Source of the DNA: Nemertoderma westbladi
Lineage: Eukaryota > Xenacoelomorpha > Nemertodermatida > Nemertodermatidae
Length of the DNA: 64,000 nucleotides
Direction of reading: 5' to 3'
Assembly (NCBI GenBank): GCA_032718475.1
Contig: JAUCBJ010004973.1
Coordinates: 1 to 64,000 of the forward strand
This document shows, piece after piece, positions 45,539-57,600 of this stretch. The translations under genes were made by a program, and so were the position numbers. The notes beneath the pieces are model-generated. The model ran no database searches, had not been told where the DNA came from, and worked only from the letters and a program-made list of their open reading frames with translations. Position 1 is the stretch's first letter, and each line of letters opens with the position of its first letter.

Positions 45539-45616
45539 ATGCAAAGTGGATCATCTTTAGATAACGTTTTGTTCAGTCGCCATTTAGCAAGTCCATCTCC
45601 ATGGATACCTTGTATG
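45539..45616 (+). CDS. DIXDC1: Dixin exon 1 (tentative)
   Basis: ATG at 45539 opens 26 codons ([20 protein letters not shown], then PWIPCM) ending at ATG|GTAAGA. Its phase 0 end fits exon 2, which opens in phase 0. An ORF-internal Met is not available in exon 2 before the CH domain, so an upstream exon is required. The peptide itself is not recognisably conserved, so an alternative start further upstream is possible. Confidence 0.45.
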
Positions 45617-48600
45617 GTAAGAATTTTGTATTTTAATATGATTGTTTTTTTAACTATGACAAAATGTATCAATTGATGATCACCGAATCTTAATAAAGAT
45701 GTGGTGATGGTACACCCCCTACTGGCACAAGAAGTAGAGGAAATCCCTCAAAGTACCTTACTAATGTAGACTTTGCTGATGTCTTCGGGGCCCTGTCAGA
45801 ATGAATAGAGAAGAACGCAAAGGTTTTATGCTCATTTGAGTTGGCTGCTCCTAGTGTTGTTATTTTTGTAAACTGCAAGAAGACAACAATTTTGACAGTG
45901 AACCTTGACATCGTATGAGCATAAGCTCTATGGGTGGCTTTCTTTAGTATTTGGATGACTACTGCTACTTTGGATCATGGATCCTGAAGTCAGGTGAAGA
46001 CCTTCGGATACGTAAGGGGACGGTATGGGCAGCATTGAATAATCTGTCCAGGATTTCAAATCAAATCACATAGAATAAAACGGAATCTCAAGGTTCGATT
46101 ATTTATGGGAGCAGTTGTAGAACCAGTACTCCTATATGGGATCCGTGCAGGGCTCGAACACCACAACTCTATCCTGATTGCTTCATCTTCAAGCCTACTC
46201 TGAACTGGAGTAGGATTACCTTGGTCCCTGATCCCCCACCCCTTCCCCACACCTAGCTCTTGGAATGTGGGATTTAATTGGGCAGAAGGTCATCCATCAA
46301 TGGCCAGTCAAGGGTGTGAATTTACGTGTAATTTGCAGGTACATCGTACTGCACCTGGAACAGGAGTTCAGTACGTTGCTGGCAGATGAATCGGCCAGTC
46401 AAGGGTGTGAATTTACGTGTAATTTGCAGGTACATCGTACTGCACCTGGAACAGGAGTTCAGTACATCGCTGGCAGATGAATCGGCCAGTCAAGGGTGTG
46501 AATTTACGTGTAATTTGCAGGTACATCGTACTGCACCTGGAACAGGAGTTCAGTACGTCGCTGGCACAAGAATCATTTTTCCAATGGTAGGCGATATATC
46601 CAAGGTAAATCGACGGGACCTACCGACGGGACCTACCGACGGGACCTACCGACGGGACCTACCGACGGGACCTACCGACGGGACCTACCGACGGGACCTA
46701 CCGACGGGACCTACCGACGGGACCTACCGACGGGACCTACCGACGGGACCTACCGACGGGACCTACCGACGGGACCTACCGACGGGACCTACCGACGGGA
46801 CCTACCGACGGGACCTACCGACGGGACCTACCGACGGGACCTACCGACGGGACCTACCGACGGGACCTACCGACGGGACCTACCGACGGGACCTACCGAC
46901 GGGACCTAACGACGGGACCTACCGACGGGACCTACCGACGGGACTTACTTTGACACCAATTACCTGTGACTTAGAAAACCAGAGTGCCGTATTCACCTCG
47001 GTTGTGCTATTAGATAATTGTTTATAGGGTTTAGTTGTTAAAAGAAGATCGTTATCAAAGAGATCCGACATTTTCGTAAAGTGAGAGGTAGAAGAGCGAT
47101 AAAGTGGGCATGCAATAAAAAGGTGATTTGCATCTTGAAACCACGTCATAATGTCCCACCATTTTCTCGCCATGACTCCGCATTACAACTTCGATTAACT
47201 GAACCTTTAATCTACTGTGTCGTACTTTGATAATATTTATTATTTCGTTTGTTTCATTTTAGCATCAATTACACGCCTATACATCGTGGGTGAACCGTCA
47301 GCTAGCTAAACACCCCGCATGTCTGCGACTGGTAGAGGACCTAAGGAACGACTTGCAGGATGGATTGGCCTTGGTGCTGCTGGTAGAAGTCGTATCCGGG
47401 GAGCAGCTTACGGGAATTCACATTCATCCCGTTGCATTGACGCAAATGGAGGACAATGTCACAAGGGTACTTCAGTTCATGATAACCCACCAAATTAAGA
47501 TGCATTCAATATCTCCAAGAGGTGGGTGTAATATTGTGAAAGAGAAAAAGTGAGTTACCCTGTGTTCTGTCAAAATAACTACATGAGATGCAGGGACTTA
47601 ATTAATTTAATTAACAATTAATTATATTTAGTTAAAAAGTTACATATATTTTACTATCTAAATGCATATCAATTGGTACTTTAAATTCGATATATTTTTA
47701 AATATTTTTAAATATATATTTATATTATATATATATATGAATGCGGAATCTTATTGTTATAGTTATATAAGATTCGATAAACACAGGGAGTTTGATTTCT
47801 TACAGATGTCGTTGAAGGGAATATGAAGTCTATAATGAGGTTGATTCTGGCCCTCGCGGCCCATTATAGACCCGAGGCTGTTAAACTCAGTCCGGGAGAC
47901 GACGTTGCGAAACGAGCCAAACGGGACAGGAGCGCTCCTGCGTTGGACGGAAGACAAGCGATCGCTACGGAGAACGCGTTACAGACCCAAGCTGTGGTCC
48001 ATAGCAACGAGTCATTGAACAGAAGCGAAGATTCTGCGGCAGGGCTCTTGAATGACTCATCTGAGGCTCTCAGGGATTCCACCAACCCAGCACTGACTGC
48101 AGCAGCAACTGACCACTCCAGATTGACTGCTAGTTTACGTAACAGGGTCGCTAGGCAACGTTACAAAAGCACTGGAGGCACCCAATCAACAATAAGTAAG
48201 TAAATTCACAAAAATTATTAGACGGAATTATGAAAATATTGTTAGACTTTAATCGACACAGGAAATATTTATTTTTTTATCACTTATAAACTTTATGCAC
48301 CATAGTTGATTGAACTAGAAGCGTATCGAGCCCTTCTGGTACCCCGGGGAATAAAGCTGAGATAACCCCCCCCCCCCCCCCCCCCTCAATATCAATAACT
48401 TTACATTTTCGTTTATGACGTTTTTCTTTAAATATTATATATCTAACAGTATAGAACTATATCAAATCTATTATACAGTAGTATGTTAAGAGTGCACTAT
48501 TAATTAATAGGAAGAGGATAGAGTAATAAAATTAATAAAGTAATAGGATATCAATGTTATATTATCAATTATTTATACCAATTTTTAACATTTTTTAACC

Positions 48601-51600
48601 CGTGTTTCTAATTATGTCTACTTTAGTAATACGCTATACCGTACATGTATAATAATGTTTGTTTTTAATTATGTGTACTAGAAAAGCCAGCAAGCTGGCT
48701 ATGAGAAGATCATCCATAGACAAACGTAGAGTAGTTGGGTCTCTCCCCATTGAACAGCTCTGCTTACAGTCTGAGAGAAAGAAAGAACAGCCCCTTCATG
48801 TTATTATTATTAAGGATACGTTATTGTTTTGCGGGCTAAGAATACACACGGGCTAAGAATACTCGCGGGCTAAGAATTCCTGAGACCTTATTAACCTATA
48901 AAATATTTGAACGACCCAGTGAGAAACATCCATAGGATTCACTGGGAAGAGCTATTCAACTGGTGGGGTAATACATTATACAAACTTACAGTTGATGTTT
49001 GATTACTGTCTGGGTTAGAGTGAGAGAGTAATAAATTTAGCAAGTAATATACTTCTCTGCAGTTTGGGCTATCCATTCAATCAATAGTAGTAGCTTTACT
49101 AGGCCCTCATGAGAACCACCAGATGGTGTTTCTATCGTTGAGTCTATGTAAATTTTCCTATTTTGGGGATATTTTTCGAAATAAAAAAAAGACTCTAATA
49201 TTTTTTTTTTAAACTTTGTTTTCGACATCCTGGGGTTGAGCTGCGTCGATTGATATAACTTTCATTGACGGATGAGCTATGGTTTCGGAGGAGTTCACCC
49301 GATATACATAGATAGATAGTGAATGCTTTTACAATAAGAAGTCCTAACGGTCTTCTAATTTTACAGTAAGAAGACCTAATGGTCTTCTAATCATGATCTG
49401 TATTACCGGTATCACTAATAAATCAATATCAATATGATTATTTAATGGAAATTTAATGGGGAGCGAAGTGAGCAGATAAAATGTTTCCACACTTTCGCTT
49501 ATGACACAATAACGTCGTGTTGGCCTTATATATATCACAATCGCTGACTTTTCATTAATTTGTCCTATTTTTACTATAATTCCCTGACATTTCAGCGCCC
49601 CTGGGTGAGTGCGTCCGGGGGAACGTCCCCCCTCGCCGCGCCTTTGGATTGAACTAGAGGAAACTTTGTTATGTTTTTCGTATAGCAATTTGTTGAAATT
49701 ATGTTGCATTTCGCCACTAAATATCTTATCTCCCTATAATGTTGCTTTATTTCACTGTTTATATTTGCTTTATTTCACTAATAGATGAGACAATACAGGA
49801 GTTACCATCTCCCTCGCCACCCTCGCATATCGCTATCGCCTCGCGAGATAATCGCAACGCCACGATAGAACGAGATATCAATTCTACAAAAAAGTTGTTG
49901 AAAAGATTACAGTTGCTGGTGAGAATGATTATAATTAGTTGTAAATTAGTGAGATTTTTATGAACGATGGTGACACACACTACAGTACGTGCGGCTGCAG
50001 AAGTATGTAAATTTGTAGACTTTTAACAAACTGATTCAGCGGGGCTACCGCAGTTGGTTGAATTGAACGACAGGCTTGCAATATATTGGTTGTAAGTTCG
50101 AGCCCCGCCAGGATCCACTCAGCTTTTCATCCACTCGGGTCGATAAAATGAGTACCCAGTAGAATTGCGGGAGCAAACAAAGGGATAGGAGTAGCGCCCA
50201 TCTCTACCCTCGGGTTGCAGCTATCGAAAGAGGAGCCTTCGGGTCGCCTCCGGCCTCGGCCGTTTGTCTGCTTACTTCGGGTCGCCTCCGGCCTCGACCG
50301 TTTGTCTGCTTACTTCGGGTCGCCTCCGGCCTCGACCGTTTGTCTGCTTACTTCGGGTCGCCTCCGGCCTCGACCGTTTGTCTGCTTACTTCGGGTCGCC
50401 TCCGGCCTCGACCGTTTGTCTGCTTACTTCGGGTCGCCTCCCGCCTCGACCGTTTGTCTGCTTACTTCGGGTCGCCTCCGGCCTCGACCGTTTGTCTGCT
50501 TACTTCGGGTCGCCTCCCGCCTTGACAGTTTGTCTGCTTACTTCCGGTCGCCTCCGGCCTCGACCGTTTGTCTGCTTACTTCGGGTCGCCTCCGGCCTCG
50601 ACCGTTTGTCTGCTTACTTCGGGTCGCCTCCGGCCTCGACCGTTTGTCTGCTTACTTCGGGACGCCTCCGGCCTCGACCGTTTGTCTTCGTGTGACCTGT
50701 TTGACTTGTATTAATTTATAATTTAATTTTTTAGCTCATCAATGAAGATTATTCAGCAGACGGCGCGACTCAAACACGCCAAGAAGAATCAGGGGCCGGC
50801 ACTGCTGCGCGAAGTCCTCGAGTAAACGACAGTGTAACCTTAGAAGATGTTCGCTCGCAACTGGTAAGCCAGTAAAACAATTAAAACTTCAACTTGGAAG
50901 TATATAACCTAGCTATTCGATAATGCTTATAGAGGTTAGAGGTTGAGCTTATTGCTAGGTTTTAATTTATGTTGTAAACTATATTATTGCAGGAAGATCT
51001 TCAACCGAGGCTAAACAACCAGGCCGAAGTTATTGAAACACTAAAAGCTGAACGAACGACATTATTGAATTCGCAGGAAGAATTACAGAAGAGCAGCAAA
51101 GAATTCGAAAAGAAAATATCAGAACAAAGTTTAGAGCTAGTCGAGTTAAATGTGAGTTGATTATTGATTATTGATAATTAATAATTTGTTGTTTTAGGAT
51201 TGCATAATATCATATTTGTATGATTCTACTGGCAATATTTCGATAGGAAATTTAGTGAAGCTCATTAATAATGGACTCTATGAATAAGTAGATCAGTAAA
51301 TAGTTGTGTTCAAATGGGTGGGTATTATCTTTTGGAAGGTCTAAAGTAGGTAAAGGCGATATAAATGAAACGTTAATTTACATGCTGTGTTAGCCATTCA
51401 GTGATAGAATACATCCGTTATTGTGACTTCTGTGTTAGCCATTCAGTGATAGAATACATCCGTTATTGTGACTGCTGTGTTAGTCATTCAGTGATAGAAT
51501 ACATCCGTTATTGTGACTGCTGTGTTAGTCATTCAGTGATAGAATACATCCGTTATTGTGACTGCTGTGTTAGTCATTCAGTGATAGAATACATCCGTTA

Positions 51601-54600
51601 TTGTGACTGATGTGTTAGTCATTCAGTGATAGAATACATCCGTTATTGTGACTGCTGTGTTAGCCATTCAGTGATAGAATACATCCGTTATTGTGACTGA
51701 TGTGTTAGTCATTCAGTGATAGAATACATCCGTTATTGTGACTGCTGTGTTAGCCATTCAGTGATAGAATACATCCGTTATTGTGACTGCTGTATTAGCC
51801 ATTCAGTGATAGAATACATCCGTTATTGTGACTGCTCTGTTAGTCATTCAGTGATAGAATACATCCGTTATTGTGACTGCCGTGTTAGTCATTCAGTGAT
51901 AGAATACATCCGTTATTGTGACTGCTGTGTTAGTCATTCAGTGATAGAATACATCCGTTATTGTGACTGCTGTGTTAGTCATTCAGTGATAGAATACATC
52001 CGTTATTGTGACTGCTGTGTTAGCCATTCAGTGATAGAATACATCCGTTATTGTGACTGCTGTGTTAGCCATTCAGTGATAGAATACATCCGTTATTGTG
52101 ACTGCTGTGTTAGCCATTCAGTGATAGAATACATCCGTTATTGTGACTGCTGTGTTAGTCATTCAGTGATAGAATACATCCGTTATTGTGACTGCTCTGT
52201 TAGTCATTCAGTGATAGAATACATCCGTTATTGTGACTGCTGTGTTAGCCATTCAGTGATAGAATACATCCGTTATTGTGACTGCTGTGTTAGTCATTCA
52301 GTGATAGAATACATCCGTTATTGTGACTGCCGTGTTAGTCATTCAGTGATAGAATACATCCGTTATTGTGACTGCTGTGTTAGCCATTCAGTGATAGAAT
52401 ACATCCGTTATTGTGACTGCTGTGTTAGTCATCCAGTGATAGAATACACCCGTTATTGTGACTGCTCTGTTAGTCATTCAGTGATAGAATACATCCGTTA
52501 TTGTGACTGCTGTGTTAGTCATTCAGTGATAGAATACATCCGTTATTGTGACTGCTGTGTTAGTCATCCAGTGATAGAATACATCCGTTATTGTGACTGC
52601 TGTGTTAGTCATTCAGTGATAGAATACATCCGTTATTGTGACTGCTGTGTTAGTCATCCAGTGATAGAATACATCCGTTATTGTGACTGCTGTGTTAGTC
52701 ATTCAGTGATAGAATACATCCGTTATTGTGACTGCTGTGTTAGTCATCCAGTGATAGAATACATCCGTTATTGTGACTGCTGTGTTAGTCATTCAGTGAT
52801 AGAATACATCCGTTATTGTGACTTGCTGTTTTTTTAAATACAGATATTAATTATTGCATATTCCCATCTTGATGGGCTATAAGGTTGAATGATGTTGTGG
52901 GATCTAATTATTTTCTCTTATAACTTTATTTTGCAACTTCAGAAGAAAATTGCCTCGAAAGAAAGACAATTGCAACAGAAACGAGTACAAATACAGGAAA
53001 CTCTAAACCAGCTTCAACTCTCTAGTCGACAAAATGAGGATTTAGAGGTGAAATTAAAACAAGAGATCGGAGTTCGAGTTCGGATAGAGAAACGTTTGGA
53101 AGAAGCGAATGACAGATTGAGGATGAGTGAGGTGAGTTGGGGGGAGGTAATGATGAGTTGAGAATAGGTGAGGTAAGTTGAGGAAGGTAGTGATGGGTTG
53201 AGGATAGGTGAGGTAAGTTAGAGGAAGGTAGTGATGGGTTGAGTATAGGTGTGGTAAGTTAGAGAAAGGTAGTGATGGGTTGAGGATAGGTGAGGTAAGT
53301 TAGAGGGAAGCAGTGATGGGTTGAGGATAGGTGAGGTAAGTTAGAGGGAGGCAGTGATGGTTGAGGATAGGTGAGGTAAGTTAGAGGGAGGCAGTGATGG
53401 TTGAGGATAGGTGAGGTAAGTTAGAGTAAGGTAGTGATGGGTTGAGGATAGGTGAGGTAAGTTAGAGGAAGGTAGTGATGGGTTGAGGATAGGTGAGGTA
53501 AGTTAGAGGGAAACAGTGATGGGTTGAGGATAGGTGAGGTAAGTTAGAGGAAGGTAGTGATGGGTTGTGGATAGGTGAGGTAAGTTAGAGGAAGGTAGTG
53601 ATGGGTTGAGGATAGGTGAGGTACGTTAGAGGGAGGTAGTGATGGGTTGAGGATAGGTGAGGTAAGTTAGAGGAAGGTAGTGATGGGTTGAGGATAGGTG
53701 AGGTAAGTTAGAGGGAAGCAGTGATGGGTTGAGGATAGGTGAGGTAAGTTAGTGGAAGGTAGTGATGGGTTGAGTATAGGTGAGGTAAGTTAGAGGAAGC
53801 TAGTGATGGGTTGAGTATAGGTGAGCTAAGTTAGAGGGAGGCAGTGATGGGTTGATGATAGGTGAGGTAAGTTAGAGGAAGGTAGTGATGGGTTGAGGAT
53901 AGGTGAGGTAAGTTAGAGGGAGATAGTGATGGGTTGAGGATAGGTGAGGTACGTTAGAGGGAGGTAGTGATGGGTTGAGGATAGGTGAGGTAAGTTAGAG
54001 GAAGGTAGTGATGGGTTGAGGATAGGTGAGGTAAGTTAGAGGGAAGCAGTGATGGGTTGAGGATAGGTGAGGTAAGTTAGAGGAAGGTAGTGATGGGTTG
54101 AGGATAGGTGAGGTAAGTTAGTGGAAGGTAGTGATGAGTTGATGATAGGTGAGGTAAGTTAGAGGAAGGTAGTGATGGGTTGGGGATAGGTGAGGTATAA
54201 GTTAGTGGAAGGTAGTGATGGGTTGAGTATAGGTGAGGTAAGTTAGAGGAAGCTAGTGATGGGTTGAGTATAGGTGAGCTAAGTTAGAGGGAGGCAGTGA
54301 TGGGTTGATGATAGGTGAGGTAAGTTAGAGGAAGGTAGTGATGGGTTGAGGATAGGTGAGGTAAGTTAGTGGAAGGTAGTGATGGGTTGAGTATAGGTGA
54401 GGTAAGTTAGAGGGAGGCAGTGATGGGTTGATGATAGGTGAGGTAAGTTAGAGGAAGGTAGTGATGGGTTGAGGATAGGTGAGGTAAGTTAGAGGAAGGT
54501 AGTGATGGGTTGAGGATAAGTGAGGTAAGTTAGAGGAAGGTAGTGATGGGTTGAGTATAGGTGAGCTAAGTTAGAGGGAGGCAGTGATGGGTTGATGATA

Positions 54601-57600
54601 GGTGAGGTAAGTTCGAGGAAGGTTAGATGAAGGTAGTGAGGGGTTGAGGATAGGTGAGGTACGTTAGAGGGAGGTAGTGATGGGTTGAGGATAGGTGAGG
54701 TATAAGTTAGTGGAAGGTAGTGATGGGTTGAGTATAGGTGAGGTAAGTTAGAGGAAGCTAGTGATGGGTTGAGTATAGGTGAGCTAAGTTAGAGGGAGGC
54801 AGTGATGGGTTGATGATAGGTGAGGTAAGTTAGAGGAAGGTAGTGATGGGTTGAGGATAGGTGAGGTAAGTTAGAGGAAGGTAGTGATGGGTTGAGGATA
54901 GGTGAGGTAAGTTAGAGGGAGGCAGTGATGGGTTGATGATAGGTGAGGTAAGTTAGAGGAAGGTAGTGATGGGTTGAGGATAGGTGAGGTACGTTAGAGG
55001 GAGGTAGTGATGGGTTGAGGATAGGTGAGGTAATTTTGAGGGAGGTAGTGATGGGTTGAGTATAGGTGAGCTAAGTTAGAGGGAGGCAGTGATGGGTTGA
55101 TGATAGGTGAGGTAAGTTAGAGGGAGGCAGTGATGGGTTGAGTTTAGGTGAGGTAAGTTAGAGGAAGGTAGTGATGGGTTGAGGATAGGTGAGGTAAGTT
55201 AGAGGGAGGCAGTGATGGGTTGAGGATAGGTCAGGTAAGTTAGAGGAAGGTAGTGATGGGTTGAGGATAGGTGAGGTAAGTTAGAGGGAGGTAGTGATGG
55301 GTTGAGGATAGGTGAGGTAAGTTAGAGGGAAGCAGTGATGGGTTGAGGATAGGTGAGGTACGTTAGAGGGAGGTAGTGATGGGTTGAGGATAGGTTAGGT
55401 AAGTTAGAGGAAGGTAGTGATGGGTTGAGGATAGGTGAGGTAAGTTAGAGGGAGGTAGTGATGGGTTGAGGATAGGTGAGGTACGTTAGAGGGAGGTAGT
55501 GATGGGTTGAGGATAGGTGAGGTAAGTTAGAGGAAGGTTGTGATGGGTTGAGGATAGGTGAGGTAAGTTAGAGGGAAGCAGTGATGGGTTGAGGATAGGT
55601 GAGGTAAGTTAGAGGAAGGTAGTGATGGGTTGAGGATAGGTGAGGTAAGTTAGTGGAAGGTAGTGATGAGTTGATGATAGGTGAGGTAAGTTAGAGGAAG
55701 GTGGTGATGGGTTGGGGATAGGTGAGGTATAAGTTAGTGGAAGGTAGTGATGGGTTGAGTATAGGTGAGGTAAGTTAGAGGAAGCTAGTGATGGGTTGAG
55801 TATAGGTGAGCTAAGTTAGAGGGAGGCAGTGATGGGTTGATGATAGGTGAGGTAAGTTAGAGGAAGGTAGTGATGGGTTGAGGATAGGTGAGGTAAGTTA
55901 GTGGAAGGTAGTGATGGGTTGAGTATAGGTGAGGTAAGTTAGAGGAAGGTAGTGATGGGTTGAGGATAGGTGAGGTAAGTTAGAGGAATGTAGTGATGGG
56001 TTGGGGATAGGTGAGGTAAGTTAGAGGAAGGTAGTGATGGGTTGAGGATAAGTGAGGTAAGTTAGAGGAAGGTAGTGATGGGTTGAGTATAGGTGAGCTA
56101 AGTTAGAGGGAGGCAGTGATGGGTTGATGATAGGTGAGGTAAGTTAGAGGAAGGTTAGATGAAGGTAGTGAGGGGTTGAGGATAGGTGAGGTACGTTAGA
56201 GGGAGGTAGTGATGGGTTGAGGATAGGTGAGGTAAGTTAGAGGAAGGTAGTGATGGGTTGAGGATAGGTGAGGTAAGTTAGAGGGAGGCAGTGATGGGTT
56301 GATGATAGGTGAGGTAAGTTAGAGGAAGGTAGTGATGGGTTGAGGATAGGTGAGGTACGTTAGAGGGAGGTAGTGATGGGTTGAGGATAGGTGAGGTAAG
56401 TTAGAGGAAGGTAGTGATGGGTTGAGTATAGGTGAGCTAAGTTAGAGGGAGGCAGTGATGGGTTGATGATAGGTGAGGTAAGTTAGAGGGAGGCAGTGAT
56501 GGGTTGAGTTTAGGTGAGGTAAGTTAGAGGAAGGTAGTGATGGGTTGGGGATAGGTGAGGTAAGTTAGAGGGAGGCAGTGATGGGTTGAGGATAGGTCAG
56601 GTAAGTTAGAGGAAGGTAGTGATGGGTTGAGGATAGGTGAGGTAAGTTAGAGGGAGGTAGTGATGGGTTGAGGATAGGTGAGGTAAGTTAGAGGGAAGCA
56701 GTGATGGGTTGAGGATAGGTGAGGTACGTTAGAGGGAGGTAGTGATGGGTTGAGGATAGGTTAGGTAAGTTAGAGGAAGGTAGTGATGGGTTGAGGATAG
56801 GTGAGGTAAGTTAGAGGGAAGCAGTGATGGGTTGAGGATAGGTGAGGTAAGTTAGAGGAAGGTAGTGATGGGTTGAGGATAGGTGAGGTAAGTTAGAGGG
56901 AGGTAGTGATGGGTTGAGGATAGGTGAGCTAAGTTAGAGGGAGGCAGTGATGGGTTGAGGATAGGTGAGGTAAGTTAGAGGAAGCTAGTGATGGGTTGAG
57001 TATAGGTGAGGTAAGTTAGAGGAAGTTTAGAGGAAGGTAGTGATGGATTGAGTATAGGTGAGGCAAGGTAGAGGAATACAGTGATGGGTTGAGAATAGGT
57101 GAGGTAAGATGGCGGCAATGGTAGATTTAGGATGATGAATTCGTTTTGCAGAGTGTTAGAAATTCATCTTTCGTCCAGACACCACCATCTCCTGGACCAC
57201 ATCACAGGAACCCACAAACGGATTACAGACCTACCGGTCTACCAGTACCTTACCAGTCCAGCCCACCGGGACATCTCCATCTACTGGAGGGTCATAGATC
57301 TTCTCTCACAGACAACTTTGACACCCGAGAAAAACTCGACGATGAGATTGAACTAGCTACAGATGCTCTGCGGGATCTACGCTCTGGGATGGTTTCCGAT
57401 GGACCCGCTAAACCTGCGATAGATGCATTGGAGCAGAGCTTTTGGGTACTAACTCAGAGACTAGCTGCTTCACAGCAAAGTTTTGTACAGGTGAGTTCAC
57501 TTTCATTTCAACGTTATCAGCATTCAACTTTCAAATAACCTCATCCCGATTCAAACATAACCATTCGACTTTCATCTCATCAAAAATCATTGGGGGGCGT

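Noticed and set aside
46386-47027. A 213-codon ORF with [13 protein letters not shown] repeats
   Set aside because: It arises from 91-bp and 13-bp tandem repeats in dixin intron 1.
50215-50721. ORFs encoding Pro/Arg/Leu-rich repeats
   Set aside because: They come from the 38-bp GC-rich minisatellite within dixin intron 4.
51401-52837. A Cys/Tyr-rich repeat protein with a 15-residue period
   Set aside because: It is the 45-bp intronic minisatellite of dixin and lies between validated splice sites.
52889-53161. A 90-codon ORF taken whole
   Set aside because: Only 52943-53131 is exon; both ends run into intron past good splice sites.
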